A stretch of DNA of 64,000 nucleotides from Actinomadura hibisca NBRC 15177 (GTDB lineage: Bacteria > Actinomycetota > Actinomycetes > Streptosporangiales > Streptosporangiaceae), in contig NZ_BCRO01000010.1 in NCBI RefSeq assembly GCF_001552635.1, positions 1 to 64,000 of the forward strand. Reading direction: 5' to 3'. The notes beneath the pieces were generated by a model. The model worked only from the letters and a program-made list of their open reading frames with translations, was not told the DNA's origin and searched no databases. Position 1 is the first letter of the stretch. Every line of letters starts with the position of its first letter. A program made the position numbers and the translations under genes. Below, piece after piece: positions 44,516 through 52,265 of the stretch.

Positions 44516-45955
44516 GTGACGGATACTCTCGACCACGAGCGACGGATCGAACTGGCGCGCCGGTTCGGCGCCGGATCCCTGCTGCGGAAGCTGAGCAGCG
44601 AGCTGCGCTGGGGACTGGCCGCCGTCCGGGCCACCGTCCTGGAAGCCGCGCATCCGCAGGTGGGCGGTGCCCTACTGGATCATTCGACGTTCGTCGTGCA
44701 CCCGTGGCGGCGGCTGTTCAACACGATCACCAGCGTCGACCGGCTCGTCGACGAGGACGCCGCCGTCCAACTCCGCGAGGTCGACCGGCTCAACCGGCTG
44801 CACGCGCGCATCAGCGGTACCGACGAGCAGGGCCGTCCCTACAACGCGCTGGACTCCGACGCCCGTGCCTGGGTGATCGCCACCCTGTACGACTCGACGG
44901 TCGAGGTCTGCCGGCTCAGCGGCACGCCGCTCACCGCCAAGGAGGAGGAGCAGCTGTACGAGGAGTACAAGGCGCTGCTCACCCTCCTGCAGGGGCGCGA
45001 CGACCTGCTGGCGCCGACGCTCCGGGAGTTCCGGACATACTTCGCCAGGATGGTCGAGACGCGCCTGGAGGACAACGAGGCGGTGCAGTCGATCATCAAC
45101 GGGCTGTTCACGACGGTCCCCGCCCCTCCGCTGCTCAAGGGCCACCCCACGCTGTGGGCGATCACCCGCGCCATGGTCAGCCCGATCGCCTCAGCCGTCA
45201 CGCTCGCCTCGCTCCCCGAGGCCTACCGGTCGAAGTTCGGCTACACCGCTCCGCCCGGCGCGGACGCCCTCATGCGGGGCGGCTACTTCGGCGTCGGCGT
45301 GATCACGATGCTGCTCCCGCCGTCGCTGGCACGCACCAACGTGGTCATCGACATCCTCGACCCGTCCCGCGAGTCCACCCTCGGCCCGATCAAGATGATG
45401 GGCGTCCTGATGCGGCAGGCGGCCAAGGCCCAGGACGTGCTGCGCCCGACCGTCCCCCGGCAGGCTACTCCCGAGACCAGGGGAGCCGCCGACCTGTTCA
45501 GCAAGGTTCTCGACCAGACCGGTGACGGCCGCCTGACCTGGCCCGACCTCGCCGCCATGGCCCGGGAAATCGCCACCCGGCTCGACCTCGACGAACCGGC
45601 CGAGACCCGCCTGTTCTCCGCCTTCTCTGCCTGGTGGAAGGAACTGCTCGCCGCCATGGACACCGATGGGGACGAGGTCGTCACCCGCGCGGAGTTCGCC
45701 GCAGGCGCCGGTGCCCTGTCCGGCCCCGCGCTGGCCCACGTCGCCGAGGTCCTGTTCGAGACCGCCGACACCGACGGCAGCGGCACGATCTCCCCCGAGG
45801 AGTACCGCCAGCTCTTCCGCTCCGGCTTCCACCGCGACGTCCAGACGACCACCACGGGCGACATCACGTCCGGCGCGTTCGTCGCCGAATTCCTCTCCTT
45901 CATGACTGGCCGCACCGGCTCCACGGCCTACGACAACCTCCTCACCAGCGCCTAG
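44516..45955 (+). CDS. MpaB/rubber-oxygenase family (DUF2236) protein with C-terminal EF-hands
   Basis: 479 residues from a GTG one base after the prenyltransferase stop. DUF2236 core (about 20-300): EAAHPQVGGALLDHSTFVVH, then RLNRLHARISGTDEQGRPYN and DSDARAWVIATLYDSTVEV. This is the helical heme-oxygenase fold of MpaB and latex clearing protein, which cleave prenyl double bonds. Then three EF-hand loops: DQTGDGRLTWPD, DTDGDEVVTRAE and DTDGSGTISPEE (about 345-440), giving Ca-binding potential. Pairing with a cis-prenyltransferase suggests oxidative trimming of a cis-polyprenyl product; this is inference. Confidence 0.85.
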   Translation: MTDTLDHERRIELARRFGAGSLLRKLSSELRWGLAAVRATVLEAAHPQVGGALLDHSTFVVHPWRRLFNTITSVDRLVDEDAAVQLREVDRLNRLHARISGTDEQGRPYNALDSDARAWVIATLYDSTVEVCRLSGTPLTAKEEEQLYEEYKALLTLLQGRDDLLAPTLREFRTYFARMVETRLEDNEAVQSIINGLFTTVPAPPLLKGHPTLWAITRAMVSPIASAVTLASLPEAYRSKFGYTAPPGADALMRGGYFGVGVITMLLPPSLARTNVVIDILDPSRESTLGPIKMMGVLMRQAAKAQDVLRPTVPRQATPETRGAADLFSKVLDQTGDGRLTWPDLAAMAREIATRLDLDEPAETRLFSAFSAWWKELLAAMDTDGDEVVTRAEFAAGAGALSGPALAHVAEVLFETADTDGSGTISPEEYRQLFRSGFHRDVQTTTTGDITSGAFVAEFLSFMTGRTGSTAYDNLLTSA

Positions 45956-45959
45956 CCGC

Positions 45960-46111
45960 CAGGGAGCCTCCGATGTAGTTGGTGTTGGCATGGCAGTCGT
46001 GCAGATTGATGAAGTCAATCTGCACGACTGCCATCGGGACCTCTCAGGTCCTGTCGACGTGCTGCGGTTGGTGGCGCTGGTTGGGCGCCGTGGTCAGTCC
46101 GCAGCGCGGAC
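45960..46111 (-). pseudogene. Decayed copy of the methyltransferase/EEP-nuclease junction, with a 20-bp hairpin
   Basis: Read on the minus strand this matches the junction at 49257-49425: the end of the DUF574 methyltransferase and the start of the EEP nuclease. Nuclease side: MAVVQIDFINLHDCHANTNY versus VRIDYVNWRHGGRHAANY. Methyltransferase side: RAAD-stop-PRR versus RAVDWPRR, with a TGG-to-TGA change, a roughly 35-nt deletion and small indels. A perfect 20-bp inverted repeat (45990-46009 with 46015-46034, loop 5) lies over the relic nuclease start. It is a remnant of a second copy of that gene pair beside array 2. Confidence 0.7.
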
Positions 46112-46153
46112 CAGGAGAACGAACTATCCGCGCTGCTTACCGGTAACCCATGA

Positions 46154-47341
46154 GGGATCACCTCCGCTCGCGCGGAGAGAACCAGAACGCCGCCGGAGTC
46201 CTCAAGGCCGAGGGCGGACCACCTCCGCTCGCGCGGAGAGAACGCCAGCGAGATGGCGGTGGGCACCGCCGAGACCGGACCACCTCCGCTCGCGCGGAGA
46301 GAACGGTCTGGAGGACGTCGAGCACACCGGCCGCCACGGACCACCTCCGCTCGCGCGGAGAGAACCACCAGGGGGCGCGCGCGGGCTTGGGGGGCAACGG
46401 ACCACCTCCGCTGGCGCGGAGAGAACTGGTGTAGCGGATCGTGGGCTTGGCCATGGCGCGGACCACCTCCGCTCGCGCGGAGAGAACGTCGTGGGGGTTT
46501 GCCCTCAATGACCTGGGGCCGGACCACCTCCGCTCGCGCGGAGAGAACAGGTCAACGCGATCACGTATCGCGTGCAAGAACGGACCACCTCCGCTCGCGC
46601 GGAGAGAACGCGCCCGCGCTGTGCAGCCCCACGAGACCCGGCGGACCACCTCCGCTCGCGCGGAGAGAACAGCAGCCACACCCCCATGGGGAGCGGCCCG
46701 AGCGGACCACCTCCGCTCGCGCGGAGAGAACTGCTGCATGGCGTAGTGACCGCCGCCGCTCACCGGACCACCTCCGCTCGCGCGGAGAGAACGAGCCGGC
46801 CGTGGTTGACTCGCTCGCCGTCATCGGACCACCTCCGCTCGCGCGGAGAGAACTTCGCGGGAAGCTTCCCCCTGGCCGGTGTCAGCGGACCACCTCCGCT
46901 CGCGCGGAGAGAACGGTTTCACCTCGCCGGTGTCGCGGTCGACCTGCGGACCACCTCCGCTCGCGCGGAGAGAACACCGTGAGTCACACGAGAACGCCGT
47001 TAAGGCACGGACCACCTCCGCTCGCGCGGAGAGAACTGTGAGGCGGTGTCGCACGATGCGGCCGTGATCGGACCACCTCCGCTCGCGCGGAGAGAACCGG
47101 GCGTACCGCGCTCGACACCAACGGGCGCGCGGACCACCTCCGCTCGCGCGGAGAGAACGGCGGCCGGACCCTGACCGGCGTGGCGGGGATCGGACCACCT
47201 CCGCTCGCGCGGAGAGAACCGTGCCCTCGGCGGTGATGATCAGGATCGGGTCGGACCACCTCCGCTCGCGCGGAGAGAACGGCGGCGCCAAAGCCGCGGT
47301 CGGCACGCTGAACGGACCACCTCCGCTCGCGCGGAGAGAAC
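46154..47341 (-). CRISPR. CRISPR array 2, type I-E, 20 repeats / 19 spacers
   Basis: 29-nt repeats at a strict 61-nt period. As transcribed, the repeat begins GTTCTCTCCGCGCGA and ends GCGGAGGTGGTCCG; the hairpin loop is GCGA, a GNRA tetraloop, unlike the GCAG of array 1. The leftmost repeat (46154-46182) is degenerate and one inner repeat (46398-46426) has a loop variant. The leader is on the right. Confidence 0.98.
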
Positions 47342-47640
47342 CCTTCACGACCTGGGCTTATATGTGGGCGTTATTGATTTGAGACCTTGATGCTGGGGCG
47401 GCGGTCGGAGGTAACATGCGGGGAGGCTAAGGCATGGCGAGCGATTCTGTCAGTCGCCCCTGACGCAGCCGGTGCGGTGAGGACCTCAGACTCATCCCAG
47501 GAGTTCGGCGACGTCTGAGAGCGATCGCAGGCAGCATTCAGATAGGACAGGACGTCGGCAGGCTGCGCCAGCTCGATGCGATGACCGGTCATCCGCACCA
47601 CGGCATGGTCGACCAAGGCATCGTCGGCGGCGCGCGGCCT
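47342..47640 (-). promoter_or_regulatory. Leader of CRISPR array 2, with a decayed copy of the cas3 start
   Basis: It repeats the leader of array 1, including CGACCTGGGCTTATAT and GATTTGAGACCTTGAT. The cas3-start remnant is present but mutated (CGACGTCTGAGAGCGATCGC, no ATG, about 47510). The following 70 bp or so (to about 47620) match the array-1 flank and not cas3. Confidence 0.75.
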
Positions 47641-47960
47641 ACAACGTCGGCACATAGTGCTGCTGCGTGTAAGCGGCGAGGTTGGTGACGTCGGCCGTAG
47701 CGTCCAGCAGCGCCAAGCGCAGTTTCCCGTCCGGCGCCTGGAAGATCATGCCGGTGGCGTGGTTGAGCAGTTCGGAGATGCGGCGTTGCAGGCGACCGCC
47801 CGCGCCATGCTGATAGAGCCAGCCGCGATAGGTCTGAGCAAGGTGGCGCACCTGCTCCAGCTGGCCTGGGATGATCTTGTCGGGGTGGGACAGGTGGTCC
47901 GCCAGCGGCACCCCGCCAGGACGAACCCGGTGGCGGTCATACTGGCGAGCATCTGATGGT
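47639..47960 (-). pseudogene. Fragment resembling the TPR part of an actinomycete XRE regulator
   Basis: The minus-strand frame encodes KIIPGQLEQVRHLAQTYRGW, then LQRRISELLNHATGMIFQAP and RLALLDATADVTNLAAYTQQ before a stop. This looks like the first repeats of the helical sensor region in XRE-type regulators, with no HTH upstream and no remaining TPRs. Upstream frames are broken. It is probably a truncated gene next to the array-2 leader. Confidence 0.4.
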
Positions 47961-48297
47961 CGTTCGTGTCGTCCTCCTCCCGCCCGCGCCCCGTCGCGGA
48001 CGGGCCGACGGCCGGGAACGGAGCCTGAGATGGCCACCAGCAAGAGCACCATCAAGCCGAACGCGGCCGCCGTGCGCGCTGAACAACCGCATCGCGGTCT
48101 ACGCCGGAACCGGCGTGGCGAAGGGCGCGCCCACCACCGGTAGGGGCATCGGCGGCGGGCCCCGCCCGTGCGAACCCGCGGCTCGTGCGTGGTGTGTGGC
48201 GCCGCGAGCTCGAACATTCGTCACCGGTAGCCGTGCGGTATGGGCGACGCTCACCGCGCCGAGGTACGCCCGGATCGAACGGCTGGTTGGCGAGCAT
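47961..48297. other. Degenerate region, no gene supported
   Basis: Open frames exist on both strands but their translations are Arg/Pro/Gly-rich shadows without ribosome sites. It may hold the rest of the decayed gene at 47639. No promoter or repeat is recognised. Confidence 0.5.
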
Positions 48298-49317
48298 TTA
48301 TCCGTGGGGTAGGCCGGTCATGAGAGCGATCCGTTCTAGTTGAGGGGAGGAGAGGTCGAACTCGGCGGTGATGCGTTTGTGGTCAGAGTCGGCGTCAGGC
48401 CGGGTGGGGTCGAGAGGCGGGAAGACGGTGTAGGAGCCGGGTACATAGGCTCCGGCTGCGAGCTGGTTGACCAACATCCGGTCCACGGCACGAGGCGCGG
48501 ACCCGTTGACGCGGGGATGCTGGGTGGGGGTGTAGTCGCACGCCATCTCCGCGACATCGAGATAGCCCAGGCCGCCGACGCGGCGGCCGTCTACCCTGCG
48601 ATGCCGCAAGGACGCGAGCAGGCGGGCCAGAACGCAGGGGGACTTCCAGTACCCGATCAAGTAGTCCAAGGCGCGGGTGTCATGGACAAGCGGACCGCCC
48701 TGGGCGGGCCCGTGCTGGAACAGAGCCCGGTAAGAGCGCTGCATGGGCAACCAGTCCACGCGGGGGTCGTTGAGGTCGTCGGGCACCCACGGCCCGGAGG
48801 GCGTGGAGTTGAAGTCGCCGACCAGGAACGTCGGGGCATCGTGCCTTGAGAACCGGTCGAACCGCCGGACCTCGCGCAGGCGTTCATCGCCGTTGTGGAT
48901 GTCGAGGTGGACCACCACCAGCCGGAACTGGACGCCGCTGCTGACGTCGGTGGCCAGCAGTGTGTTGTCGGTGCGGGCGGCGGCGTCGGGCAGCAGGTCG
49001 TCGTACCACCGGTTGACGATGATCTGAGTGGGGTCCACCAGCAGCATCGGCGCGAACGGGCCGCCCCGGTCGGGCAGGCGGCCCCACAACGGTTGATACG
49101 GCGGGCTTCCGACGCTGCGGAGTGCAGCGATCGCTTCCCAGGTGCATTGGCCGCCGTTGAACCGGTACCGGTCGGCCTCCCCGAGAGCGAGGACACCGGG
49201 CCAAGCGCCGACGCTCATGAGGCGCAGCAACTCGCCGTAGTCGGGGGCGCCGCCATCGCCGATGTAGTTGGCGGCATGGCGGCCGCCATGCCGCCAGTTG
49301 ACGTAGTCGATCCGCAC
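48298..49317 (-). CDS. Endonuclease/exonuclease/phosphatase (EEP) family protein
   Basis: 339 residues from a GTG at 49317, 13 bp after the methyltransferase stop. EEP motifs: FRLVVVHLDIHNGDERLREV, FLVGDFNSTPSGPWVPDDLN (GDFN) and DADSDHKRITAEF (SDH). These are metal and catalytic sites of the DNase I-like fold. The N-terminal VRIDYVNWRHGG is also found in the relic at 45960. A 26-bp perfect palindrome (49270-49295) lies in codons 8-16. It could act on DNA, RNA or a phosphorylated small molecule. It is co-transcribed with the methyltransferase. Confidence 0.8.
   Translation of the reverse strand: MRIDYVNWRHGGRHAANYIGDGGAPDYGELLRLMSVGAWPGVLALGEADRYRFNGGQCTWEAIAALRSVGSPPYQPLWGRLPDRGGPFAPMLLVDPTQIIVNRWYDDLLPDAAARTDNTLLATDVSSGVQFRLVVVHLDIHNGDERLREVRRFDRFSRHDAPTFLVGDFNSTPSGPWVPDDLNDPRVDWLPMQRSYRALFQHGPAQGGPLVHDTRALDYLIGYWKSPCVLARLLASLRHRRVDGRRVGGLGYLDVAEMACDYTPTQHPRVNGSAPRAVDRMLVNQLAAGAYVPGSYTVFPPLDPTRPDADSDHKRITAEFDLSSPQLERIALMTGLPHG
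49270..49295. repeat. 26-bp perfect palindrome inside the start of the EEP gene
   Basis: Arms GGCGGCATGGCGG and its complement, centred on GGCC, encoding WRHGGRHAA. The corresponding place in the relic copy (45990-46034) also forms a long inverted repeat of different sequence. A hairpin here in the mRNA would lie just after the start codon. Confidence 0.7.
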
Positions 49318-49330
49318 GGCCGATGCCTCT

Positions 49331-50149
49331 CTAGGTCCTGTCGGCGTTCTGGGGTTTGGTGGCGATACCGGCCAGGACCGGCAGGGCGCGGTCGGCGGGG
49401 GTGGCTTGGCGGCGTGGCCAGTCCACAGCGCGGCGCAGGCCCGGCTCCTCGACGTCGAGGCCGTCCAGCAGTGCGAAGATCTGGTCGCGGTCGCGTCGGG
49501 TCCAGCCGGGGAAGGCGCGGGTGAGGATCTGGGCGGCGGGGGCGAGGTCGGGCACTGCGTGGTGGTGGGAGATGACCAGGTGGCTGCCGGGTGCGAGCAG
49601 GTCACGGATCGGGGCTAGGACAGCGGGGTTGGGCATCTGGTCGAGGACGCCGCCGGTGGCCAGGACCGCGACGGGCTGCTTCCAGTCGATCAGGGACTTG
49701 ATCTCGTGGCTGCACAGGATGGAGGCGGGGTCGTTCAGGTCGCCATCCACGACCCTGACGGCGGAGTTGAGGCCGTTCCGGGCGCGGATGTAGCTGGCGA
49801 CCATGGGGCAGTTGGCCACGTAGACGACGCGACATTTGCGCACGAGGTCGTGGGTGACGGCCTGCCCGGGACGGGGCAGGAGCGGCGCCAGGTCGATGAG
49901 CTGGGTGAGACCGCGCCTGACGACGCGGCGAACAGCGCGCTCGTGGAAGCGCCGCTCGACGCGGAGCAGGTCCGGCATCTGGGGGTAGGCGCGCAGGAGT
50001 ACGTCGGCGAGCGCGCGGTCAGCGTCGAAGTTGTCCTTGCCGCGCCGCAGAGCGTCGATCGCGCGCGCGTACTGAGCGGTGAACGGGTCGAACCCTGGGA
50101 TCTCCGGCAAGGGGGCGGAGAGCAGCTCCTCGGGAGCGGCCTGGAGCAT
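49331..50149 (-). CDS. DUF574 (Methyltransf_19) SAM-dependent methyltransferase-like protein
   Basis: 272 residues from the ATG at 50149 (overlapping the stop of the 88-residue gene upstream). Family pattern: AIDALRRGKDNFDADRALAD, RRFHERAVRRVVRRGLTQLI, CRVVYVANCPMVASYIRARN and LLAPGSHLVISHHHA. The usual glycine-rich SAM loop after the first strand (LDLGTGLPT in relatives) is here IDLAPLLP, so cofactor binding may be weak or lost. Substrates of the family are unknown; members abound in actinomycetes beside XRE regulators. Confidence 0.8.
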   Translation of the reverse strand: MLQAAPEELLSAPLPEIPGFDPFTAQYARAIDALRRGKDNFDADRALADVLLRAYPQMPDLLRVERRFHERAVRRVVRRGLTQLIDLAPLLPRPGQAVTHDLVRKCRVVYVANCPMVASYIRARNGLNSAVRVVDGDLNDPASILCSHEIKSLIDWKQPVAVLATGGVLDQMPNPAVLAPIRDLLAPGSHLVISHHHAVPDLAPAAQILTRAFPGWTRRDRDQIFALLDGLDVEEPGLRRAVDWPRRQATPADRALPVLAGIATKPQNADRT

Positions 50150-50415
50150 CACGAACGCTCCCTGTGGTTCGGGCGGGGGTCGGCCGCCGCTAGGCGCTCG
50201 CGGAGTTCGTCGGGAGTCTCGGCGATCACCACGCTGGTCTGGCCGTGATCGTTCACCGCGCCGTCGTCGCCGATGGGCAGGGGCTCGCGGACGCCCCACC
50301 AACGGCCTCGGTCGGTGGGGATGATCTGCCAGCCGGGGAACTGCTCGCGCAGGCTGGCCTTGACGGCGGCGGTGTCGGCGGTGGGCGGGGCGGTGGGGGC
50401 TGGATGAGGGGGCAT
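50149..50415 (-). CDS. Small hypothetical protein
   Basis: 88 residues, with start and stop overlapping both neighbours (ATGA). FPGWQIIPTDRGRWWGVREP suggests a small alpha/beta domain, and ETPDELRERLAAADP closes it. Similar short proteins occur beside XRE/DUF574 genes in actinomycetes. Not named. Confidence 0.6.
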   Translation of the reverse strand: MPPHPAPTAPPTADTAAVKASLREQFPGWQIIPTDRGRWWGVREPLPIGDDGAVNDHGQTSVVIAETPDELRERLAAADPRPNHRERS

Positions 50416-51068
50416 CAGGGTGTCCTCGGCCGGTGCGGGATCAGTGAGGTGGAAGACGTGGCCGGGGGCATATTCGGCATCCCCAGGCCATGTCTCTTAG
50501 AGGGGGTCGCCGCCCAGCCCTGCGGGGATGGGCCGGGCGGCTCCTCCTTCAGCTGCCTCTTCCCGAGGGCAGTGCCACGCCCGGGATCTGCCGTCCCAGG
50601 GTGGAAAAGTGAAGAGCCACCGATCAGTGGGAAAGGGCGGTTCTCCACGAGGTCGTCAGAGAGCAGGGTTGCAGGGGCCCGGCCCACGAACCGCAGAACC
50701 CGGACGGCGGTCGGGACGTCGGTGACGGGCGCGATGGTGCGATTGCGGGTGTGGAGGTGCGCGAAGTGGGCGTCGCGTACAACGACGAAAAACGGGGAGT
50801 CGGGTTGGCCAGCGGGGTGGGTGTGGAGCACGACCTGCCGACCGTGTGGACGGCGGCGTCCCGGTACGTTGCGCAGCTCTCTCCACTGGCCACGCTTGAA
50901 CTCGCCAAAGGCGATCGTCCAGCCGCGACACCTGAGGGCGAGACCCAGCACCCACAGGTGGTCGGCGTCGGTCAGGGGAGGAAGAGAATGGTCTTCTTGT
51001 TCAGGGCCGCAGCCCTGGCCGACGGCGTTCCGCCGCTTGGTCTGAATCCGGTTCGTTAGTCGGTTCAC
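50415..51068 (-). CDS. Hypothetical protein
   Basis: 217 residues. The middle (DHLWVLGLALRCRGWTIAFG, then FFVVVRDAHFAHLHTRNRTI) looks like a folded alpha/beta domain. The last 70 residues are Pro/Gly/Ser-rich and may be disordered or the product of an old frameshift. It overlaps both neighbours by a few bases. Unrecognised. Confidence 0.5.
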   Translation of the reverse strand: MNRLTNRIQTKRRNAVGQGCGPEQEDHSLPPLTDADHLWVLGLALRCRGWTIAFGEFKRGQWRELRNVPGRRRPHGRQVVLHTHPAGQPDSPFFVVVRDAHFAHLHTRNRTIAPVTDVPTAVRVLRFVGRAPATLLSDDLVENRPFPLIGGSSLFHPGTADPGRGTALGKRQLKEEPPGPSPQGWAATPSKRHGLGMPNMPPATSSTSLIPHRPRTP

Positions 51069-51694
51069 GTGCCGGTCCGGGGCTTGGCCTTGGGGCCGGT
51101 GGCGAAGGAGAGGGCGCGGGCGGCGACCGCCCCGACCTCGTCGGTATCGAACTCGACCTCGTGGGTGTCGGATGGTGGATCGCCCCAGTCGTGGCAGAAC
51201 CTGACCTGACGAGGGTCGTCGGGATCACGTCTACACGTGATGGTGCCGGTGAGGCCACGAGAGCTTCCGGCGAGGGCGAAGACACGGAGCTGGTCACCGT
51301 GCACGGAGCCTTTGACCAGACGGATGGTGAGGCCGTGGCGGGCCAGCTCCCCAGCGACGGCCGTCAGGTAGTCGCGGGGGGTGATGTAGTTGTTCTTGAC
51401 CGTCCACTCGATGAGGGTTTGGGCGGCGGCGACCAGGTATTCATCGAGCTCGGCGCGGCCGATCCAGGCTTGGTCGCCGCCACGGATCCGGTACCACAGG
51501 TGGTCGCCGTCGATGGGCCTGGGCTCACAGCCGACCTCGGCGGTGGCCCTGCCAGGGTGCTTCGGATACACGAAGAGCGAGTGCGGCTGGGTGACGACGT
51601 AGAAACCGAACTGCTCTAGCACGGCTTCGATTGCGGTGAGCCGTTCAGCGGCCCGTTCAGAGGCCGCGTTGTCCTGCTGGGGGGCAGACATCAT
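51065..51694 (-). CDS. Hypothetical protein
   Basis: 209 residues from tandem ATGs at 51694/51691; the longer frame to 51826 is low in support. ERLTAIEAVLEQFGFYVVTQ, then LFVYPKHPGRATAEVGCEPR, DGDHLWYRIRGGDQAWIGRA and a middle helical part. It shares the DGDHLW/DADHLW phrase with the preceding gene product, so the two may be distant relatives. Unrecognised. Confidence 0.55.
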   Translation of the reverse strand: MMSAPQQDNAASERAAERLTAIEAVLEQFGFYVVTQPHSLFVYPKHPGRATAEVGCEPRPIDGDHLWYRIRGGDQAWIGRAELDEYLVAAAQTLIEWTVKNNYITPRDYLTAVAGELARHGLTIRLVKGSVHGDQLRVFALAGSSRGLTGTITCRRDPDDPRQVRFCHDWGDPPSDTHEVEFDTDEVGAVAARALSFATGPKAKPRTGT

Positions 51695-51761
51695 TGCGTG
51701 CGTCCTAACGCAGTGCTCTGGGGCGCCAGCCGGCGTGCGCAGGCGACCGTCGGTGTCACAG

Positions 51762-52067
51762 CTATGCGACCTCTTCCGCGACGGTGAGGGCGACGAGCAC
51801 CTTGTCGGCGGCGCTGGCGAGGTCATCGACGTGGCCGAGCATGTCGCCGTCGGACCAGCAGAAGACGGGACGGTCGTGGTGGTCGTGGCTGACCAGGATC
51901 GTTCCGGTCAGGAGCGCCTTGCCTCGTACGTCAACCAGATGGGGATTGGTCACGTGAAGGAGTGGGAGTTCCTGCTCGTCGTCGCGGTCGGCCGTGAGCG
52001 GTGAGGCCGTCAATCGGGCGGCCAGTGCGTCCAGGCGCGCTATGGCGTCTCGGCGGGTGCCGTTCAC
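51762..52067 (-). CDS. Small hypothetical protein
   Basis: 101 residues from a GTG with GGGAGGGA just upstream. LPLLHVTNPHLVDVRGKALL, then ILVSHDHHDRPVFCWSDGDM and a final helix. It is the first gene of the minus-strand run, divergent from the XRE regulator, an arrangement typical of regulator-target pairs in actinomycetes. Confidence 0.6.
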   Translation of the reverse strand: MNGTRRDAIARLDALAARLTASPLTADRDDEQELPLLHVTNPHLVDVRGKALLTGTILVSHDHHDRPVFCWSDGDMLGHVDDLASAADKVLVALTVAEEVA

Positions 52068-52265
52068 GGTCCCTCCCAGGTCGGATGGAGTGGTGTGTGC
52101 CAGCTAAGCCCGCGGGGAGATGGGCGGCCAGCACCAAAACGGAACGTGACCAAGCGACTGCTTGGTTCCGTTTTGGAACATTCACACGTGGCGGGCCGCT
52201 TTTCGACGCACTACCGTGAAATCACGGAGCGCTTCAACCCCTGACTCTTAGTGCCTGGAGTGGCC

